64,000 bases of DNA from Thysanoteuthis rhombus (Eukaryota > Mollusca > Cephalopoda > Oegopsida > Thysanoteuthidae): contig OY735219.1 of assembly GCA_963457665.1 (NCBI GenBank), forward strand, positions 43,130,714-43,194,713, read 5' to 3'. The notes beneath the pieces are model-generated. The model ran no database searches and was not told the DNA's origin. It was given only the letters and a program-made list of their open reading frames with translations. The translations under genes were made by a program, and so were the position numbers. Shown in pieces: positions 57,965 to 64,000 of the stretch (positions within the stretch are counted from its first letter, which is position 1; the number at the start of each line of letters is the position of its first letter).

Positions 57965-58215
57965 ATATATTAAGAAATGGATATATGAGATCCGACAGAA
58001 TGATTGTAAATTGTGTAATATTATATATAAACTTATTTGAAATCACCTCTCGTTATTACACGGTTAATGAATCATTCACCTTAGATAACGTAAATAAAAT
58101 AAACAATCTTTAAAAAATGGGGCTACTGGAGGAATCGAACCTGTCATAGATAGGTTGGCAGCTCCAAAGTACTATTGAGCTAAACGTACAATTGAGCTAA
58201 ACAGCCGCCGGTAAT
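57965..58215 (-). mobile_element. SINE family G, copy 3, with intact B box
   Basis: TTAAGAAATGGATATATGAG, GATCCGACAGAATGATTG, GTTATTACACGGTTAATGAA, TAAATAAAATAAACAATC, then the tRNA-like head GGGGCTACTGGAGGAATCG. GGAATCGAACC (58131-58141) is the reverse complement of a perfect pol III B box. Confidence 0.78.
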
Positions 58216-58269
58216 GCAAAGGCCCAAATAACTGTTTTCAACCCAAATTCTTATCTTGTTTATTTTTGG

Positions 58270-58430
58270 TCTATTTTCCTTAATTGTTTATTTATTTACG
58301 TAATGTAGAGTGAGAGATACATTAACCGTGTAATGACGGGAGATTTCAAATAAGTTTTTATTTAATACAATGCAACTTATAATCATTCTGTCGGATCAGG
58401 TGTATTAATCTCTTAATATATGACTATTGC
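58270..58430 (+). mobile_element. SINE family G, copy 4 (head missing, inverted)
   Basis: AATTGTTTATTTATTTACG, GAGAGATACATTAACCGTG, AATGACGGGAGATTTCAAAT, AATCATTCTGTCGGATC and TTAATCTCTTAATATATG: the reverse complement of copy 3 without its tRNA-like part. With copy 3 it forms an inverted repeat with about 145-bp arms. Confidence 0.75.
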
Positions 58431-58439
58431 GCTGAAAGG

Positions 58440-58775
58440 AGCAAATAGACCGAGGATAAACGACACGTAATGGCTGTCTAACTCAATAATAAATCAGTAC
58501 AATCATTACATTGAAGCAGCTACCTCATCAATGGCAGGTTCAATTCCTGTCGCATTTTCTTTGATTGTTTATTTCTCTTTTTCTCTTCCTTCTATTTTTT
58601 TTTTCTACCTTTCAACTACCTTTCATTGCGATCTTCTCTATTTTTCGCTCCCCCCCCATTCATTACTGATCCTATTTACGTTGTCTTTGGTGAGTGAGTC
58701 ATCAACCTTGTAATGACGAGCGATCATTTCAAATAAGGTTGTATATAATATAACGTGATTTATAATCATATAAAC
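58440..58775 (+). mobile_element. SINE family G, copy 5 (sense)
   Basis: tRNA-like head with B box GGTTCAATTCC at 58537-58547, then TTTGATTGTTTATTTCTC, a T/C-rich expansion (58560-58660), GAGTGAGTCATCAACCTTG, AATGACGAGCGATCATTTC and AAATAAGGTTGTATATAAT. The T/C-rich stretch is absent from copy 3. Confidence 0.72.
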
Positions 58776-58799
58776 ATATATAAGATATTAACACCATAG

Positions 58800-59330
58800 A
58801 GAATATATGGGAGCATATCAATGCCAAACTGATTCGGAGGAAACGTGGGTACACTGATAAGCAATTAAGAGCAGTTAACGATGAATGGAACCACACTGAG
58901 CAGCTCTTGTAAACAATTACCTGTTCAGTTTCCTGAGAAAACAAAGGAAAAGCTATCCTATACCAAAACATACTCATAGCACACCAACCTCCATCACCTG
59001 AAGCCGGCGTCTACGTGATTCCGTGCAAGGGCTGCGACAAAATGTACATCGGAGAGACATCAAGACTCCCTCAAGAAAAGAATATACGAACATAACAGAA
59101 CCCAAAAACTGGATGAAAAGACAAACGTCCTGGTTGAACATGCAAACGCCCTGGTTGAACATAGATACACACAAAACCACAACTTCAACTTTCACCTCGC
59201 CCATCTCATTAAAAATATTAATGACTTCTCTCGCAGATGCATCTAGGCAGCCCAATGCAATACAATAACACAAAGGTATTGTCACTTCAAGATTGCAAAT
59301 ACTCCATTGTCTAACATTGTCGAACATAAG
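58800..59330 (+). pseudogene. Penelope-like element, GIY-YIG endonuclease remnant
   Basis: GVYVIPCKGCDKMYIGETSR is read from 59006, with the GIY-YIG-type motif (GVY...YIG) and the C-X2-C that is typical of Penelope-like endonucleases. After a frame shift near 59060 it continues LKKRIYEHNRTQKLDEK, LVEHANALVEH and FNFHLAHLIKNINDFSRR, the usual downstream order. A 21-bp direct duplication underlies LVEH-ANA-LVEH (about 59128-59162). The reverse transcriptase is absent or not recognisable upstream, stops and shifts are frequent, and the element is dead. It begins right after SINE G copy 5. Confidence 0.85.
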
Positions 59331-59459
59331 TGAGTATGCGTGTGCACATTTTCTAATATGTGTTTGTGCATGTCAATTGTGTTCTCGATTTAAATACATA
59401 TCTCTTTAGATAGAATTGTACATAAATAAAAGAAATCTATGTTGAAAAATAAATAATCC

Positions 59460-59990
59460 TCTCTTCTCTTTTCTCATTTTACTTCTTTCTTCCGTTCTTT
59501 TCTTTCTTTGTCTTTTATTTCTTTTTCTTCCCTTTTCTTTTCTTTCTTTCTTAGATGTGTCCACACATCTCTGTCACACTCAAAGAACGATCTCCCTCCT
59601 CCTTTTCTTCTCACTACGACCACCACGAACGGTGGATGTATCATTGAGCTTATTGTTCTTGTTTCTTTCTCCTTCATCTTATTTCTCTTCTTTCTTTTTT
59701 TATCCCTCCTTTCTGTTCTTTTTTTATTCTCCCCTTTTGTCTCTTTTTCTTTTTTCTTTTGTTTTCCTCTTCCCATCCTTTCTTTCCCCATTTCCTTCAC
59801 TTTCCTTCTCCTTTTTCTTCTATTTCCCCCCATCTCATTTTTTCTTCCTCCCGTCTTTCCATCTTTCAACTACCTTTCACTGCAATCCTCTTGTTTTTTG
59901 CCTCTTATCGTTCCCTTTTTTTTCTGATTTTTTCCTCTTCCTTCTTCCATTTAAATTTCTTATCTTAGTTTTCTTCTCCTTTTTTTTTAT
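59460..59990. repeat. Polypyrimidine low-complexity tract
   Basis: About 530 bp almost all C and T on the plus strand with few interruptions. Phe/Ser/Leu-rich plus frames and Lys/Glu/Arg-rich minus frames (up to 165 codons) come from this composition. Confidence 0.9.
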
Positions 59991-60009
59991 TCATTTGGTA
60001 TCATTATTC

Positions 60010-60320
60010 GAAACAGTCAACCAAAACCGTCAACATAAGTTTCTTTCAGTGTAGGTAGGGGGCCCAAAATGTAAAGATTCACTCCCTATAATATTCAGAA
60101 AAGAAAACATTTTTTTACACTTGCCCATAGTTGGTTTTTAGCGATAGGGGTCAATATGCAATGTAGGCTTATGCGAAATTAACCCCTTACTTTTTGCCCT
60201 CCTGTTTTTTATGGAAATTTATCACCCCATTTCCAAATTTTGTAACTGATTATTCCCAACAGCATGCTGCCAAAAGATATTGGTTGTATGGCTATATCTA
60301 TAAAGTGACATTGTATTTGT
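60010..60320 (+). repeat. Dispersed repeat family A, copy 10 (degenerate)
   Basis: AAACAGTCAACCAAAACCGT, CAACATAAGTTTCTTTCAG, TAGTTGGTTTTTAGCGATAG, GCAATGTAGGCTTATGC and CAACAGCATGCTGCCAAAAG. The region between AAGTTAGTC and the GGCTGAAAATTT landmark is deleted. Confidence 0.75.
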
Positions 60321-60355
60321 TCTTTACACCTTTTTCTTCATTAACAATCTCTTGC

Positions 60356-60417
60356 CTTCTTCTTCTTCTTCTTCTTCTTCTTCTTCTTCTTCTTCTTCTT
60401 CTTCTTCTTCTTCTTCC
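60356..60417. repeat. (CTT)n microsatellite
   Basis: CTT run of about 62 bp. The poly-Leu frame is an artefact. Followed by further T/C-rich sequence to about 60600. Confidence 0.96.
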
Positions 60418-60609
60418 CTCGATTGTCACTGAACCTTATTTCTCTTTCATCATTTCTTTCTTTCTTTCTAGGCCTTCATTTCTCCATCTTCGTTTTTTGT
60501 TTCTCTTCCATCTTTTTCCTCTCTTTTTCTTTTTATCCTTTTTCCTCTTCTTCATCTTCTCCATAATATTTTTTCCATTTCCCATGTCTCTCCACCCCTA
60601 GCCACATAA

Positions 60610-61355
60610 GACTTTATTTTGTCATGGCCTTTTGCCCTGACCTTTGATGTCAAAAAGTGACAACGAATAACCTAGCATCCGTCTCCATCTCAGCCTTCGA
60701 TGTATTAAGCACAAAAAATCCAGCAAAATCTTTAAGGATTCGCTATTTCCTTCCGTTTGTATTCCTTCCATAAGCCCCTTACAAAGGCACACAATGGCCT
60801 ATTCCCTGTCAAGGAAGAAAGAAAACAGGTGAATACGGAGAAGGTTGATTAATAGACACTCGGAATTTTTACAGAGAGGCCATGATCACCAACACACTTT
60901 TGCCCTTTTTCTATACAGACGCAGAAAGGGGACACAACTTAATAGTCAAGAAAACCAAAAAAAGTACAATGAAAAGTTAGAAAAGACATGGTTAAACAAA
61001 TTTTCCTTCACAATCGGAGAATGGGGAAGAGGGGAGAAACAAGATGAATCCTATGTTCTCCTTTAAGTGTTTAAGGCCTGAACTGCTTGGGTCACTATTG
61101 TTAACCATCGACCCTTATTCATTCGGAACGTTACCTGTGACCTCTCCGCAGTAGAACTGGGATGCACAAGTGAAGGCAACGTGTTCAAAAGAAGAGGAAA
61201 AGAATTTTTAAAAAGTAGAAATAAAGAGAAAAAAAAGAAAGGAGTTAGAAGAAACGGGGAAGACATAAATGAATGAAGAGGAAGAAGTTGAAAAAAAAAT
61301 TGAATTTTGTCTTGACTGACCCTTTAAGAGAGCTCTACGAACATTGACACGGATG
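60610..61355. other. Unassigned sequence
   Basis: No gene recognised. A purine-rich stretch lies at about 61190-61300. Confidence 0.4.
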
Positions 61356-61360
61356 TTGTC

Positions 61361-62406
61361 CAATGTTGCTAAGTATGATTTGTTTTTTACGGCTAAAATC
61401 ACTTTGAAATAGCTAAAATCGGCAAAATATTCTCAATTTATACTGAAAAGAGTTATAACTGATTTTTCTAAAAACTGAATGCATATGGGAATTTTAGTCA
61501 TAAACGTCGACAATGGAATAAGAAGCCGAAACATATTAGCTTTCTTTTGAATATATGCCAAGTAGATTCATCAATATTCATTTATTAGATTGAATTGAAT
61601 GAACTTTAAGTTTTTTACTTTATTTTATTTTATTCAATGTTAGAAATTATGTGTACTCATTTGAATTCGATAAATCAAATCAAATAACTATACATGAAAA
61701 CTCCAGTGGAAATTGCCAATGAAAAGTGTACAATTACTTTCATCAAACTTAATCATTGGATAAGGAACGTTGTTGAAAATAGAGAAAAATCTAGGCGGCA
61801 GCCTATATCAACATATCGACTGAGAGTGAGTCAGACAAGTGCAGAGTTCAACCCAATGTGGCTTCCGCTTCTCATCAGGGACAAGATAAGGAATTACAGG
61901 CTTAACATGGAAAGAGAAAGATAATCCCCGAATCCAATGTTATAGTGTTGCTACCATTGGAAAAATCCTGTTACCACCATCATATTCAGATAGTACAACC
62001 TGAAGAAGGCCGTAAAATGGATCGGTCGAAATGTCGTGTTAACAACACAAACAATGGAGTTCAAACTCCCGAGATACTCTTGGAATGGGCGTCCACTGCC
62101 ACTTCTCCAAGATGGGGTAAGAGGATATATTCGGGGAGGTAAATTAGGGTGAGTATATATCAAATGCTGGTTACCAGGCAAGGAACTAGAGAGTGCCTGC
62201 ACTGTGACTCGTTATAGGCAGTTACTTTTCATACAGACTCGCCCTGTCCAGTGAAGAGCAAATGCCCCTTTGCAACCCGAGTGGACACCCATGAATGTTA
62301 ATAAGTTTTTTTAGTAACCAGAGTTTCGACTATCGATGAATTTTATCGGCTAAATCGGGGAAAATCAGCCAAATCTAATCGGGAAATGGCTAAATTGGCT
62401 ACCCTG
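61361..62406. mobile_element. Possible longer relative of family B
   Basis: Bounded by CAATGTTGCTAAGTATG and AAATTGGCTACCCTG, which resemble B ends (CAGTGTTGCCAA / TTGGCAACCCTG) in inverted orientation. Just inside lie AGCTAAAATCGGCAAAA on the left and CGGCTAAATCGGGGAAAAT on the right. About 1.05 kb, containing the ribozyme-like piece at 62.0 kb. The ends could instead belong to two separate elements. Confidence 0.35.
61990..62180 (+). mobile_element. Penelope-like piece with hammerhead-like core
   Basis: CTGAAGA (62000-62006), a GGCCG/CGGTC stem (one G-T pair), then GAAATGTCG (to 62035). Stem III is altered compared with the GAAACGTTGT form at 12.3 and 44.7 kb. Confidence 0.5.
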
Positions 62407-62829
62407 GTGCGGACCTTGTGTCGGGGAAACGACTAAGAAGAAGTATAAGGCAGATCGCTGGTCCGCTTCTGGTGTCTGTTTGAATCTGGTATGGTTGGCT
62501 TTCAAACAAGGAAGAGGAAGAGATTTCAATGAAGTCCACGTTGTTTGTAAAAAAACATGTGTCCACAATCAAAAGATTCAAGTGCGATTCAATTTGTCCG
62601 CCCAATAGTTAATCGGTTTTTTGGTTGTCCATAAAAACGAAGCAGATTTCGTTGACATTAAATAATTAACATTCTGTCCATCACTGACAAACTCGGTGAA
62701 ATCGACAAGGGATACAGAACTGACAATTCTTTATCCACCCTCCCTCTTTTTCTGATTTTTCCTTCACTTTTTCTTTCTTTTTTTCTTCCATCCTATTCTA
62801 CATTTTCCTTCCCATATCTTTAATTCTAT

Positions 62830-63230
62830 ATCGAATCACCGTAGCTCCACAAATGACCCATGTACCCGACCAGCTAAGTATGTTACAGATTCTTCTCTTT
62901 TCGCTCGTTTGTAAGTGTGTTTGTTTGCAAGCACTTTTGGTCACATTTTTGGGGCTACAGCCTTGAAAATTTGCATGAATACACTATTACGAACCATCTG
63001 AAAATATTGTATTGTTTTTTGTTTTTTTGCTTTGGTTTTGTTTTGGTTTTTCAAAATTGTGTTTTTCGAGGTTTCTGGGGTCATTTTTGCCTCCAAATGC
63101 CCACAACTTGAGCACTATTTTCCAGGTAATCTAAGATAAAAGATGTATCTTCTGAGGATAATTTTAGATATTTCTTTCGATAATTACTTCTGGTATAGTG
63201 ATTAATTCATGTGAGGTACAGATATTCTTT
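62830..63230 (+). repeat. Dispersed repeat family C, copy 5
   Basis: TATCGAATCACCGTAGCTCC, GACCAGCTAAGTATG, TTACAGATTCTTCTCTTTTC, GGGGCTACAGCCTTGAAAAT, GAACCATCTGAAAATA and CATGTGAGGTACAGATATTC. Confidence 0.82.
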
Positions 63231-63375
63231 TCCGTTTTTATTCTCTTTTCCGGATTTCTTTTGCAAACTTTTGCCTTAGTCTCTTTTCTCTCTCTTTTTA
63301 TGCATATTCTCCTTCTTTTGTCTTCCTTTCCTTATTTGTTTCTCATTTACATTTACTTGCAAGTCTTTTCTTGAT

Positions 63376-63772
63376 AATAACAATCAAATTCAACAAATGT
63401 CGCCTTCAAAGATGGTGAAGTATTCTAAAATTTTTTATGGTGCCTATGTTGGTAAGTTTGTTTATGTTTGTCCGTGTGTTTGTTTGTTCCAGTTCTCCTT
63501 GTCATAGCTTTCTGTCCATTGACACGAAAATTGGCATCAACAATCTTTTATCGAAACGTCAATTATTATTTTGGGAGGAAAAAGCTTCTTTTTTTTTTTT
63601 TTAGCCTTATTTTGATGGATTTATGATTAAAATTCTGGAGAATCTAGATGTTTCACTCATTTTAGAAGTTTGGAAAACCCCAGTGATGTCATAAGTAGAA
63701 TTTATTCAAACCATATTCATTCTAACCGTATTTATCCTTCGATGGATGCTACGGTTGTTCACTTATTGACTG
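63376..63772 (+). repeat. Family D element, copy 5
   Basis: Left end AACAATCAAATTCAACAAATG is a decayed inverted repeat. The interior has ATTCTGGAGAATCTAGATGT and AATTTATTCAAACCATATTC. The right end GATGCTACGGTTGTTCACTT then ATTGACTG is well kept. Same size as the copies at 1.9 and 35.2 kb. Confidence 0.75.
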
Positions 63773-64000
63773 TGATGGCGAGTTATAATATCATTTTAAA
63801 ATTTCATGACTGCTTTTCACCTTCATCGTGATTGATTACATGCTTTTAAATCTTAACTCCTACTCCGACCTATATCCCCCCGGCAGTGAGTAAAGAACGT
63901 GTGTATGCACTGAGATAACTGAACAACTGGCCATTGTACGAAGTGATATTCACCAGATATGTTGCAGTGTCACGTTTGAAGTCGTTTGGATCAGTGCTCC

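Noticed and set aside
59474..60054. Frames of 117-165 codons on both strands
   Set aside because: Composition follows the polypyrimidine tract, with no motif and no start context of interest.

Overview
This looks like nuclear DNA of a multicellular animal, and I see no complete host protein-coding gene in it. By eye it is AT-rich, without bacterial gene density, operons or ribosome-binding sites. Most long open frames are translations of microsatellites or chance frames. The content is decayed mobile elements, unnamed dispersed repeats seen in several copies each, and many long microsatellites (CT, CA, TA, CTT, GATA, ATC). A mollusc, perhaps a cephalopod, is my best guess; it rests on repeat style rather than on a marker gene.

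Layout. 1-5.7 kb: CT and CTT tracts plus copies of dispersed families A, D, B and F. 7.3-9 kb: two antisense C-terminal fragments of a LINE whose longest copy is at 51.0-52.8 kb. 10.3-12.3 kb: two antisense family A copies, a tRNA-like SINE, and a short piece ending in a hammerhead-ribozyme-like core; an inverted relative lies at 13.1 kb. 15.5-17.6 kb: A, C and several microsatellites. 18.16-18.76 kb: a large imperfect palindrome with telomere-like motifs in both arms. 21.5-22.3 kb: a ribozyme-like piece next to the 3' end of an RTE-like LINE. 25.3-25.8 kb: a mariner-like terminus and a palindrome. 28-37 kb: mostly families A, B, C, D and F, including B nested inside A. 37.7 and 44.1 kb: B elements with recognisable inverted ends. 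45.14-45.33 kb: a 38-bp tandem repeat whose unit is itself a dyad. 49.2-50.1 kb: a less AT-rich, coding-like stretch I cannot assign. 51.0-52.8 kb: a broken LINE with reverse transcriptase, CCHC knuckle and a C-terminal endonuclease-like region. 53.4-53.86 kb: a clear foldback element. 57.6-59.3 kb: a LINE tail, a cluster of SINE-like copies in both orientations, and a broken Penelope-like GIY-YIG endonuclease. 59.4-64 kb: polypyrimidine tracts and further A, C and D copies.

Nothing here forms a pathway. The useful content is repeat history: families A, B, C, D and G can be defined from the copies in this window; nesting shows B inserted after A; both stop codons in the RTE fragment fit CGA-to-TGA CpG decay; and the ribozyme-like cores plus the GIY-YIG fragment point to Penelope-like elements. 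Repeat boundaries were aligned by eye and may be off by 10-30 bp or more. Family letters are my own labels.
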